A stretch of DNA of 5,439 bases from Methanobacteriota archaeon (GCA_002714305.1 PAWY01000033.1:4771-10209), one strand, 5' to 3'. Positions 1-5,371 are shown, counted from the first letter of the stretch. Notes: a model not told the origin generated them from the letters alone. Program-made: numbers and translations.

Positions 1-738
1 ATCGTCAAACACAACAATCCATGCGGCGCGGCGCTTGCTTCGACCCAACGTGAAGCCTTTGAGAAGGCCCTTGCCAGCGACCCAGAGTCGGCTTTTGGGT
101 CCATCATCTGCTTCAACGAGGTGGTTGAACCCTCAACGGCTGAGGCGGTTGGTGATTTGTTTGTTGAAGTGATGATGGCTCCTGGGTACGCTGAGCAGGC
201 GAAATCCACGCTGATGGCGAAGAAAAACCGCCGTTTGTTGACCATTGAATCTCCGAACAATCGTTTGGCTCCGCTTCAACGCCAAGTGGTTCGTAAGCCC
301 ATCGAGGGCGGCGTCTTGGTGCAAACAGAGGAACCCCCGATCATCGACTGGAGCAAAGCGAAAACGGTCACGGAGGTTGAACCAACCTCGGAACAAATCG
401 ACAGCATGAAATTCGCCGTGCGCGTCTGTGAGCAAGTGAAATCCAACGCCATTGTGATGGTTCAGGGTACGGCCACCGTGGGCATCGGCCCCGGCCAAAC
501 CAGCCGAGTGGAAGCGGTGAAAATCGCTGCCCGCCGGGCCGGCGAACGGGCCAAGAACTGCGTTCTTGCGTCGGATGCCTTTTTCCCGTTCAAGGATGGA
601 TTGGAACAAGCAGCCGATGCTGGGGCTTCGGCCATTGTCCAGCCGGGCGGCTCAATACGCGATCAAGAAGTGATTGACGAGGCCAACGCTCGCGGCATGT
701 CCATGCTGTTCACGGGCCACCGACTGTTCCGCCATTGA
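1..738 (+). CDS. purH: Bifunctional AICAR formyltransferase/IMP cyclohydrolase PurH (3' part, start lies outside the window)
   Basis: PurH catalyses the last two steps of de novo IMP synthesis: 10-formyl-THF-dependent formylation of AICAR, then cyclisation to IMP. The reading frame is open from base 1 and ends with TGA at 736-738, giving 245 C-terminal residues. This covers most of the formyltransferase domain; the N-terminal cyclohydrolase domain would lie upstream and cannot be seen. The fourth codon starts HNNPCGAA, the family's K-H-x-N-P-C-G motif with the catalytic Lys-His pair at residues 3-4. Next come SAFGSII near residue 34 and [12 protein letters not shown] near residue 159. [19 protein letters not shown] and a C-terminus ending LFRH follow, all standard PurH signatures. 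The GTG at 121 is an internal codon, not a start. The stop is 4 bp from the stop of the convergent membrane-protein gene. Identification is very secure; a separate one-domain formyltransferase cannot be excluded because the 5' half is missing. Confidence 0.96.
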   Translation: MVKHNNPCGAALASTQREAFEKALASDPESAFGSIICFNEVVEPSTAEAVGDLFVEVMMAPGYAEQAKSTLMAKKNRRLLTIESPNNRLAPLQRQVVRKPIEGGVLVQTEEPPIIDWSKAKTVTEVEPTSEQIDSMKFAVRVCEQVKSNAIVMVQGTATVGIGPGQTSRVEAVKIAARRAGERAKNCVLASDAFFPFKDGLEQAADAGASAIVQPGGSIRDQEVIDEANARGMSMLFTGHRLFRH

Positions 739-742
739 AGGA

Positions 743-1255
743 CTACTCGAGCGTGGGGACTTTCCATCCAACCCACCAGATTCCAATGAGGGCCACAATG
801 GCGACGGTGGTTTGGCCAAAACCCGGGTCTCCAAGCATGGTAATGTACCAGATGGAAGCCGCTGAGACGGCGGCGATCAGGCCACAAATGACCATCTTTG
901 AATGAAACGGAAGCGCCCGACCGTTTCGGTAATAGTCCAAAAGAACCGAACCAAACACCCGGTTCGTGAGAAGCCAACGAAAAAGACGTTGAGAAGACCG
1001 ACCATAACAATAGGCAGCGGCCACCAACCAGGAAGTCGTTGGCCAACCAGGGAGCAACACCCCAACACCAGCAAAGAGCACAAAGATGCTTCCGAATACC
1101 ACCCAAACCAACCGAACGACTGGGTTGGCGCTGGGCTTGTGATTTGCGAGCACATCTTCGATGATTTCAGCGTCCGTTGGCGCACCGTTCACCGCATCAT
1201 GGCCTTCCGATTCAGCTCTTTTCTTGGAATCCGAGGATGATGTGTTCGCTGACAT
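743..1255 (-). CDS. DUF454/YbaN-family integral membrane protein
   Basis: A 170-aa protein starting at ATG 1255-1253, with GAGG 5 nt upstream on the minus strand, and ending in TAG at 743-745. The core (about residues 45-140) matches the DUF454/YbaN pattern: LPGWPTTSWLVAAA (68-81), then YGRSSQRLFRWLL (84-96), FGSVLLDYYRNGRALP (101-116) and HSKMVICGL (118-126). Hydrophobic stretches at about 46-68, 72-84, 121-140 and 148-166 suggest three or four membrane passes. The first 44 residues are polar and acidic, with no signal peptide, and make it longer than E. coli YbaN (about 125 aa). The family's biochemical role is unknown. The frame stays open upstream to 1432, but that extension would run through the purN promoter and 5' coding region, so I reject it. 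It lies between purH and purN on the opposite strand, so it is not part of a purine operon. Confidence 0.87.
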   Translation of the reverse strand: MSANTSSSDSKKRAESEGHDAVNGAPTDAEIIEDVLANHKPSANPVVRLVWVVFGSIFVLFAGVGVLLPGWPTTSWLVAAAYCYGRSSQRLFRWLLTNRVFGSVLLDYYRNGRALPFHSKMVICGLIAAVSAASIWYITMLGDPGFGQTTVAIVALIGIWWVGWKVPTLE

Positions 1256-1343
1256 TGGTCCTCGTTGGGGGTTATGGTGGCCGTGATAAAACCCCTTTGC
1301 AAGGGATGGAAAGGGTTGAAACCCCGCATCCTCTGGGAGATTC
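1256..1343. promoter_or_regulatory. Divergent promoter region between the YbaN-like gene and purN
   Basis: This 88 bp gap separates two divergent start codons, so it must hold both promoters or serve as two short leaders. The only A/T-rich element is GATAAAA at 1285-1291 (TTTTATC on the minus strand). As an archaeal TATA box it would put a purN transcript start near 1312-1315 with a leader of about 30 nt, and a minus-strand start near 1261 with an almost leaderless mRNA. The purN ribosome binding site is GGGAGA at 1335-1340. Two small inverted repeats lie at 1293-1305 (CCCTT/AAGGG) and 1313-1324 (GGGTT/AACCC). The TATA assignment is an inference from position and composition. Confidence 0.45.
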
Positions 1344-2024
1344 ATGGATTCAATTTCGGTCGGCGGGCGAACCGCCACCGTCGACGAACCGCTGCGTTGT
1401 GCGGTGTTTCTTTCGGGGTCCGGCAGCGGCATGGAAGCCCTTGTTCACGCACAGCGAAATCAGACCCTTCTCCACCAAACCGTTGTTGTGGTCGCTAATA
1501 AAACCGGAATTGAAGGTCTCGAGCGCGCCCGACGCCTCGGTGTGCCGACCCTGGTGGTGGAGCAGAACCACGAAGGGGGCTCCCGTTCACGGGAAGAACA
1601 CGAGGCAGAAATTCTGAGTCAAATGAAGGAATACAACGTTGAATTGGTCGTCTTGGCAGGTTATATGCGCCTCCTCTCTCCTCTTTTCTTGAGCGATTGG
1701 ACCAATCGCGTGGTGAACATCCACCCTTCCTTCCTGCCCCATTTCCCCGGTGCTCACGCTCATCGAGAGGTTCTCGCTTCGCAGACCACCATCACGGGCT
1801 GCACGGTTCATTTGGTGGACGAAGGGATGGACACAGGGACCATCCTTGCTCAACGGATCGTGCCCGTGTTCAAGGACGATGATGAGTCGACGTTGAGTGC
1901 TCGCGTGAAAGTTGAGGAGCACCGGCTCTACCCACAAGTCCTGACGTGGATAGCCGAGGGGCGCGTTCACCTTACCGAGGGTGGCGTTTCAATCGTGGGT
2001 GCTGAAGGTCCGCAGGTTGGTTGA
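1344..2024 (+). CDS. purN: Phosphoribosylglycinamide formyltransferase (GAR transformylase)
   Basis: PurN transfers a formyl group from 10-formyl-THF to GAR in the third step of de novo purine synthesis. The 226-aa frame starts at ATG 1344 behind GGGAGA (1335-1340) and stops with TGA at 2022-2024. The conserved core begins at about residue 17 (LRCAVFLSGSGSG), so this start gives an N-terminal extension of about 16 residues compared with E. coli PurN (212 aa). Family motifs in order: the phosphate-binding loop (24-29), ANKTGIEGLERAR (51-63), VVLAGYMRLLSP (102-113), VVNIHPSFLPHFPG (123-136) and CTVHLVDEGMDTG (153-165). The expected catalytic trio is Asn125, His127 and Asp163, with the same 38-residue Asn-to-Asp spacing as in E. 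coli (106/108/144). The loop residue equivalent to E. coli Asn13 is Gly29, a small departure. The last 53 bp overlap the 3' end of the MobA-like gene on the other strand. Confidence 0.95.
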   Translation: MDSISVGGRTATVDEPLRCAVFLSGSGSGMEALVHAQRNQTLLHQTVVVVANKTGIEGLERARRLGVPTLVVEQNHEGGSRSREEHEAEILSQMKEYNVELVVLAGYMRLLSPLFLSDWTNRVVNIHPSFLPHFPGAHAHREVLASQTTITGCTVHLVDEGMDTGTILAQRIVPVFKDDDESTLSARVKVEEHRLYPQVLTWIAEGRVHLTEGGVSIVGAEGPQVG

Positions 2025-2502
2025 AGTTGGTGAAAGCCGCACGGTGCGGAGCAACATCAATCGATGGCAGATGTTGCATTACTTCACGGACATTTTGACC
2101 GCCCTCGTGCACGGCAACCCCCTTGGGGAGATGGGCGAACAGCGGTTGCCTCCGAAGTTCTTCATCGAGTGGAACGCCACCCTTCGGTGAGTTGTTCAGC
2201 AGTGCTTGAACCGCTTCTTTCTCAAGGAGAAAAGCATCGCATGGAACCAACAAAACACCTTCGTCAAAGGCGTTGAGCAACCACAAGAGAAGTCCATGCA
2301 GACTTTCAACTCCTGGAGGGTCAACCATCACCTCGCCCTCGAAAAGGGACCTTCGTTCCTCTCCACCACACAACACAACGGTTCGCTCAAGCCCTGCCTC
2401 TTGCAAACACCGTTGAAGCCGTTTGACTCCACCAAACATGTTGGCCTTGTCTTCCTGCATGCGCTGACTGGTGCCCCCGGCGAGAATGATGGCGACGGTC
2501 AT
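1972..2502 (-). CDS. MobA-like NTP transferase (molybdenum cofactor guanylyltransferase-like)
   Basis: A 176-aa protein starting at ATG 2502-2500, preceded by GAGGTG about 8 nt upstream inside the end of the previous gene, and ending in TAA at 1972-1974. The N-terminal IILAGGTSQRMQEDKA (5-20) is the nucleotide-binding signature of MobA-like guanylyl/cytidylyl transferases (LAGG-x-S-x-R-M-G-x-D-K-A), except that the usual Gly after Arg-Met is Gln16. PCDAFLL (88-94) supplies the metal-binding Asp89, and FTNFNQPADL (157-166) matches the C-terminal N-x-N-x-P-x-D-L motif. E. coli MobA is about 194 aa, so this one is slightly short. Such enzymes transfer a nucleotide to molybdopterin or, in relatives, to sugar phosphates or cobinamide phosphate. 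No other cofactor gene is visible, so the substrate is uncertain. It is the last gene of the minus-strand cluster, 10 bp after the 79-aa gene, and its 3' end runs 53 bp into purN antisense. The frame continues upstream to 2685, but only in shadow of the preceding gene. Confidence 0.8.
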   Translation of the reverse strand: MTVAIILAGGTSQRMQEDKANMFGGVKRLQRCLQEAGLERTVVLCGGEERRSLFEGEVMVDPPGVESLHGLLLWLLNAFDEGVLLVPCDAFLLEKEAVQALLNNSPKGGVPLDEELRRQPLFAHLPKGVAVHEGGQNVREVMQHLPSIDVAPHRAAFTNFNQPADLQHPRLKRHPR

Positions 2503-2512
2503 CCAAGGCACC

Positions 2513-2752
2513 TCAATGCATTTTTTCGAGTTCATCAAGGGCTGCTTCCAGTTCGGACAACAACCCACGGACCCGCTGGAGCAAGGCCTTGCGCTCACGG
2601 CTTGACCGAGCTTCGGGCAACCACTCAAGAAGGCGACGGACATCCTTTGCATCACGTTCCACGGTCCATTTGAGAACGTTCTCAAGAACGGGGTCTTCTG
2701 CGGGTAAAAGCCGTTCCACCATGGAACGAATTGGAGGGGCCAACTCCTTCAA
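2513..2752 (-). CDS. Small helical hypothetical protein (79 aa)
   Basis: I do not recognise this family. The frame begins at TTG 2752-2750, which overlaps the TGA of the preceding gene as TTGA, and ends with TGA at 2513-2515. GGAG sits very close upstream on the minus strand. An ATG at 2722-2720 would give a 69-aa form without the overlap. The protein is charged and leucine-rich and looks entirely alpha-helical; the last third (LLQRVRGLLSELEAALDELE) has heptad-like leucines and could form a short coiled coil. There is no signal peptide or membrane segment. The packing (stop/start overlap upstream, 10 bp gap downstream) argues that it is a real gene made together with its neighbours. The function is unknown and the exact start is uncertain. 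Confidence 0.66.
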   Translation of the reverse strand: MKELAPPIRSMVERLLPAEDPVLENVLKWTVERDAKDVRRLLEWLPEARSSRERKALLQRVRGLLSELEAALDELEKMH

Positions 2753-3369
2753 GTCTCCGATTCAAGCAACCGACTTCGGATTCGTTCAAACATTTCCCCG
2801 CCTTTGGGGGCCTGCTCAATAAGGGTGCGACAGCCAACCTCTTCCCGCCTCAACGACAAAAATAGGACGCAATACTGATGCCAATGGGGGCTTTGCTCCG
2901 CTGCCGCCTCCAACCACGCATCGTCTGGCACAGCATGGCCAGCCCGGGCCAACTCTTCAGCGACTTCAAGCACAACCAAAAGCGGCTCTTGGCGTTGGAG
3001 CAGATGGATAAATGCCATCCACGGATCTTGCCCCAATGCGTCCGGTTCAAGGTTTGCAAGAAGGATGCCTGCAATGCTTACGTCCTCGCGACCGTGTCGT
3101 TTCCAAAGAGCGGGCACGACTTTGGCCAACGTTCGCTTTCGAGGAGCATGCGTCAACATCCACGAGGCGATTTGCCGCAGGTCGGGGAGGGGCGTTCCGA
3201 CATGGAATCGGAACCTGCCTTCGGCCATGGTTACGTCGGTTCTTGGCTTGTTGGCAAAATCGCTCACGCACTTCGAGTAGGCCTTTTTGAGGAATTTGAG
3301 GCATTTCCGCTTGGATTTGAGCTCAGAAGTTGATTGCCCTTCCAGCCAATCGTCAAGAAACGGATTCAC
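2749..3369 (-). CDS. Hypothetical all-helical protein, possibly HEAT-repeat/AlkD-like (206 aa)
   Basis: A 206-aa frame starting with GTG at 3369-3367 that overlaps the TGA of the upstream TerB-like gene as GTGA, preceded by an AAGGTG ribosome binding site about 7 nt away. It ends with TGA at 2749-2751. The first 45 residues are lysine-rich and basic. From about residue 62 the sequence is a chain of helices, including KVVPALWKRHGREDVSIAGI (83-102) and WMAFIHLLQRQEPLLVVLEV (117-136), followed by helices at 137-145, 151-158 and 163-175. A Leu-Trp, then a charged residue and a small-residue helix, recalls the HEAT-like repeats of DNA alkylation repair (AlkD-type) proteins. The resemblance is by eye only and I cannot point to the catalytic Asp/Trp set. 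There is no membrane segment or signal peptide. The overlapping codons imply translational coupling with the TerB-like gene. Confidence 0.75.
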   Translation of the reverse strand: MNPFLDDWLEGQSTSELKSKRKCLKFLKKAYSKCVSDFANKPRTDVTMAEGRFRFHVGTPLPDLRQIASWMLTHAPRKRTLAKVVPALWKRHGREDVSIAGILLANLEPDALGQDPWMAFIHLLQRQEPLLVVLEVAEELARAGHAVPDDAWLEAAAEQSPHWHQYCVLFLSLRREEVGCRTLIEQAPKGGEMFERIRSRLLESET

Positions 3370-3854
3370 CGCTCGTCACCTTCGGGCGATTTCTTCCGAA
3401 AGGTGTCGAACAGGTCACCCACCAATCCCACCGAATCCCGGAGCGTATCCATCAAGGTATCGATCATGGCCTTGTCCCCGTACTTTTCCTTCATCATTTC
3501 ACGGAGCTCATGCTCAATTTCTTCGTGCAATTCGTCGTCGATGTCAAATTGACTTCGCAGGTTGGCCATCACTCGAAATTCGTCTCGAGATAGCGAGGCG
3601 TTCACAATGGCAACCTCAAACACCTTTGTGTAAATGATGCGCATGTTTTCAGGCGATACCGGCTCACCACTTCTCGAACCCTCACCGGATTGGATGCACT
3701 CGTAAATGTAGGCGGGCTCCTCTGGGGCAAGGCTGAGGGCACTGGCGAGTTTGATGATGAGGCGTTTTTCTTCTCGAGTCAATACACCATCGCCCAACAT
3801 GACCTCTACCGTAGAACGAAACACGTCCAAGGCTCCGAGTTGTTGCGACGACAC
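3366..3854 (-). CDS. TerB-like (tellurite-resistance TerB family) acidic helical protein
   Basis: The frame ends with TGA at 3366-3368. I place the start at GTG 3854-3852 (162 aa), because this keeps the whole first helix ahead of the conserved turn. A GGAGGG (3872-3867) lies about 12 nt upstream. GTG 3824, with GGAG 8 nt upstream, and ATG 3800 are real alternatives. Residues 19-50 (GDGVLTREEKRLI then LASALSL) fit the TerB pattern of helix, Asp-Gly turn, Glu-Glu and helix. A second copy appears at about 82-100 (NASLSRDEF), with DIDDE at 104-108, consistent with TerB's internal duplication and acidic metal-binding turns. The C-terminal tail (about 120-162) is charged with a Met-rich helix. TerB-domain proteins occur in tellurite and other stress systems and can bind metal at the membrane inner face. 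No Ter partner is visible here, so its role is open. It is the first gene of a four-gene minus-strand cluster. Confidence 0.72.
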   Translation of the reverse strand: MSSQQLGALDVFRSTVEVMLGDGVLTREEKRLIIKLASALSLAPEEPAYIYECIQSGEGSRSGEPVSPENMRIIYTKVFEVAIVNASLSRDEFRVMANLRSQFDIDDELHEEIEHELREMMKEKYGDKAMIDTLMDTLRDSVGLVGDLFDTFRKKSPEGDER

Positions 3855-4008
3855 ACACTGGCGACGCCCTCCGGCCTTTTGAAGAAACCGTTTGGAGAGT
3901 AAATAACATTCTCGAGCCGCGATTACGGCACAGGATTCAAAAGGGCTCGTCCAGTGGGTCTGCTTGTTCACATTCACTTCCCTTGCTCTGCAAGTGGTTG
4001 CTTCGGAC

Positions 4009-4029
4009 GCCGACAACCCGGTTGTCGGC
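4009..4029. repeat. Perfect inverted repeat, 10-bp arms around one base, upstream of dnaG
   Basis: The arms are GCCGACAACC (4009-4018) and GGTTGTCGGC (4020-4029) around a single C at 4019, with no mismatches. As DNA this is a near-symmetric operator-like site; as RNA it would form a 9-bp hairpin with a 3-nt loop. It ends 42 bp before the dnaG ATG and lies about 155 bp from the TerB-like start. No T-run follows on either strand and it sits between divergent genes, so a terminator is unlikely. A transcription-factor site or a leader hairpin controlling dnaG is more likely. Confidence 0.75.
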
Positions 4030-4055
4030 CCAACGCATCGTGGCTGTGTGCAAAC

Positions 4056-4061
4056 AAGGAG
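4056..4061 (+). promoter_or_regulatory. Ribosome binding site that fixes the dnaG start
   Basis: AAGGAG with a purine-rich continuation (AGAGA) precedes ATG 4072 by about 10 nt. It is the only good ribosome binding site nearby. It supports the ATG at 4072 over the in-frame TTG at 3964 (which would place the inverted repeat inside the coding region) and over the later ATG at 4141, which begins the conserved family core. Confidence 0.65.
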
Positions 4062-4071
4062 AGAGAACCAA

Positions 4072-5325
4072 ATGGGAAGAAACAACTCAAACCGCGGAGG
4101 CGGCAACTCAAACCGCGGAGGCGGTGGAAAAGGCAAGGCCATGAAGTATGAAATTCGGGCTGATATCAAAGTAAACGGAACCGTCCAACGCAAGGACATC
4201 ATTGGGGCCATCATGGGGCAAACCGAAGGGTTGCTCGGCGACGATCTCGAATTGAGAAAGTTGCAACGCACCGCTCGCGTGGGCCACGTCGATGTCGAAA
4301 TGGACACCAAGAATGGGAAAGTGCACGGCACCATCATCATTCCAAGCAGCATGGACAATGTCGAAACGGCCATCATCGCCAGTTCACTGGAAACCATTGA
4401 CCGCATCGGTCCCTGCAACGCCATCATCAAGGTCGTACAAATCAGCGACATTCGTGCAACAAAACGCACGGCGGTCGTTGACCGAGCCAAAGAACTGCTT
4501 CTTACGCTGGTCAACTCAGGGGAAGCTGCTTCCAAGACCGTGATCGAAGAGGTCCGCTCCGTACTCACCGTCGGGACGGCCAAATCCTTCCACGGTTTGA
4601 CCTGTGGACCAAACGTCGAATCCTCGACCTCCCTCATCATTGTTGAAGGACGGAACGATGTTCGAAACCTGCTCAACTGTGGTGTGAAAAACGCCATCAG
4701 TGCCGATGGGTCGGGTAACATCAAACAGGAACTCATCGACCTTGCGAACGGCAAGGAAAGCGTCACCGTCGCCATTGATGGCGACCGGGGCGGCGAGATG
4801 CTGTTCATGCAACTCTACGACATGATGAAAGTTGACCACGTTGCGCAAGCACCGGTCGGTCAAGAGTGGGAATTGCTTCCACAGAAAACCGTCACCATGT
4901 GCCTTCAGAAAAAGGTCGAAGCGGCGAAGTTCAAACATCAACTCGACAAGAAAATTGCAGAAGACGATCAAAAATTCGGCGGCGACAAAGACTGGGACAA
5001 GGACATGGGCGAGGAGTTCGAAAAGGAAGCAGCGCCAGCTGAAATCCAAGAGCTCTTCGACAAGGTTGACGAAATGGGCAAGAACAAGGCGGTCATCCGC
5101 TTTGCTGATGGAACCTTTTCCGATGAAATTGGACCGTCCAAACTTGAGGCTGCGTTGAGCGAATCGGAAGAGGCTGAAACGGTGCTCTTCAACGGTTCAG
5201 TCACCGAAAAAGTCCTCAACTACGTGAATCAATCCTCGGCCAACACGGTCGTTGGAACCAAGGAAGGCAAAGGCTACGAAGCCTCCGATGACTTGACCGT
5301 TTGGTTTGCTGAAGTTCATCGATGA
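4072..5325 (+). CDS. dnaG: Archaeal DnaG primase / exosome-associated TOPRIM protein
   Basis: A 417-aa protein starting at ATG 4072 and ending with TGA 5323-5325. Archaeal DnaG is a TOPRIM protein that can make RNA primers and is also a structural, poly(A)-favouring subunit of the RNA-degrading exosome. Residues 1-23 are a low-complexity Asn/Arg/Gly tail. The family core starts at Met24 (MKYEIRADIKVNG), with IIGAIMGQTEGLLGDDLELR at 43-62, the typical archaeal DnaG N-terminal domain. The TOPRIM domain (about 185-262) has LIIVEGRNDV with Glu192 and IDGDRGGE with Asp236 and Asp238, so the metal-binding acids are intact. A charged linker (about 284-325) leads to a C-terminal domain (about 338-412) containing VLFNGSVTEKVLNYV and VVGTKEG, typical of archaeal DnaG. 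It is unlike bacterial DnaG: there is no zinc finger and no helicase-binding domain. It is divergent from the TerB-like cluster. Confidence 0.95.
   Translation: MGRNNSNRGGGNSNRGGGGKGKAMKYEIRADIKVNGTVQRKDIIGAIMGQTEGLLGDDLELRKLQRTARVGHVDVEMDTKNGKVHGTIIIPSSMDNVETAIIASSLETIDRIGPCNAIIKVVQISDIRATKRTAVVDRAKELLLTLVNSGEAASKTVIEEVRSVLTVGTAKSFHGLTCGPNVESSTSLIIVEGRNDVRNLLNCGVKNAISADGSGNIKQELIDLANGKESVTVAIDGDRGGEMLFMQLYDMMKVDHVAQAPVGQEWELLPQKTVTMCLQKKVEAAKFKHQLDKKIAEDDQKFGGDKDWDKDMGEEFEKEAAPAEIQELFDKVDEMGKNKAVIRFADGTFSDEIGPSKLEAALSESEEAETVLFNGSVTEKVLNYVNQSSANTVVGTKEGKGYEASDDLTVWFAEVHR
4083..4124 (+). repeat. Perfect 21-bp tandem duplication inside the dnaG N-terminus
   Basis: Two identical 21-bp copies lie head to tail at 4083-4103 and 4104-4124. 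Each begins CAACTCAAACCG and ends GGAGGCGG. The unit is a multiple of three and encodes a repeated Asn-Ser-Asn-Arg-Gly-Gly-Gly block in the N-terminal tail of DnaG. Identity at the DNA level points to a recent slippage or duplication rather than old, selected amino-acid similarity. Confidence 0.9.
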
Positions 5326-5371
5326 TGGCGGCACGGTTCACTTAATGTGGTCGTCCGGATAAGCCAACATC
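5326..5371. other. Short gap after dnaG
   Basis: 46 bp between the dnaG stop and the next plausible ATG. I see no T-run terminator, no hairpin and no strong ribosome binding site. The short spacing is compatible with co-transcription of the next frame with dnaG. Confidence 0.4.

Larger units (their letters stand above)
3855..4071. promoter_or_regulatory. Divergent intergenic region between the TerB-like cluster and dnaG
   Basis: About 217 bp with no convincing gene. The only A/T-rich patch is at 3898-3910. On the minus strand it contains TTATTTA (3906-3900), about 45 bp before the GTG of the TerB-like gene, a suitable place for an archaeal TATA box with a leader of roughly 20-25 nt. For dnaG no clear TATA box is visible near the start; if the same patch served both directions, the dnaG leader would be about 140 nt and contain the inverted repeat at 4009-4029. 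The promoter calls are inferences. Confidence 0.4.

Noticed and set aside
133..609. 158-codon minus-strand frame inside purH
   Set aside because: It is antisense to unmistakable PurH motifs and is only a shadow frame.
1256..1432. N-terminal extension of the YbaN-like protein from 1432
   Set aside because: It would overlap the purN 5' coding region and promoter, and the extra residues show no family similarity; ATG 1255 has a suitable upstream GAGG.
2878..3333. Plus-strand frames opposite the 206-aa gene
   Set aside because: Several overlapping frames here have unbalanced composition and no ribosome binding sites, while the minus-strand frame has coupled start/stop signals and a sensible helical protein.
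4009..4029. Inverted repeat as a transcription terminator
   Set aside because: There is no T-run on either strand and the element lies between divergent starts, where no transcript needs to end.
3964..4071. Longer DnaG beginning at an in-frame TTG at 3964
   Set aside because: It lacks a ribosome binding site, would place the perfect inverted repeat inside the coding region, and encodes nothing typical of the family; ATG 4072 has a good AAGGAG.
3855..4808. Upstream extension of the TerB-like frame, open on the minus strand through dnaG (480 codons in total)
   Set aside because: The sequence beyond about 3854 is antisense to dnaG, has low-complexity Ser/Met/Pro-rich composition and resembles no protein; only the 3366-3854 part looks real.
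4516..5049. 177-codon frame on the minus strand inside dnaG
   Set aside because: It is the antisense shadow of a clearly conserved plus-strand gene and shows no recognisable domain.
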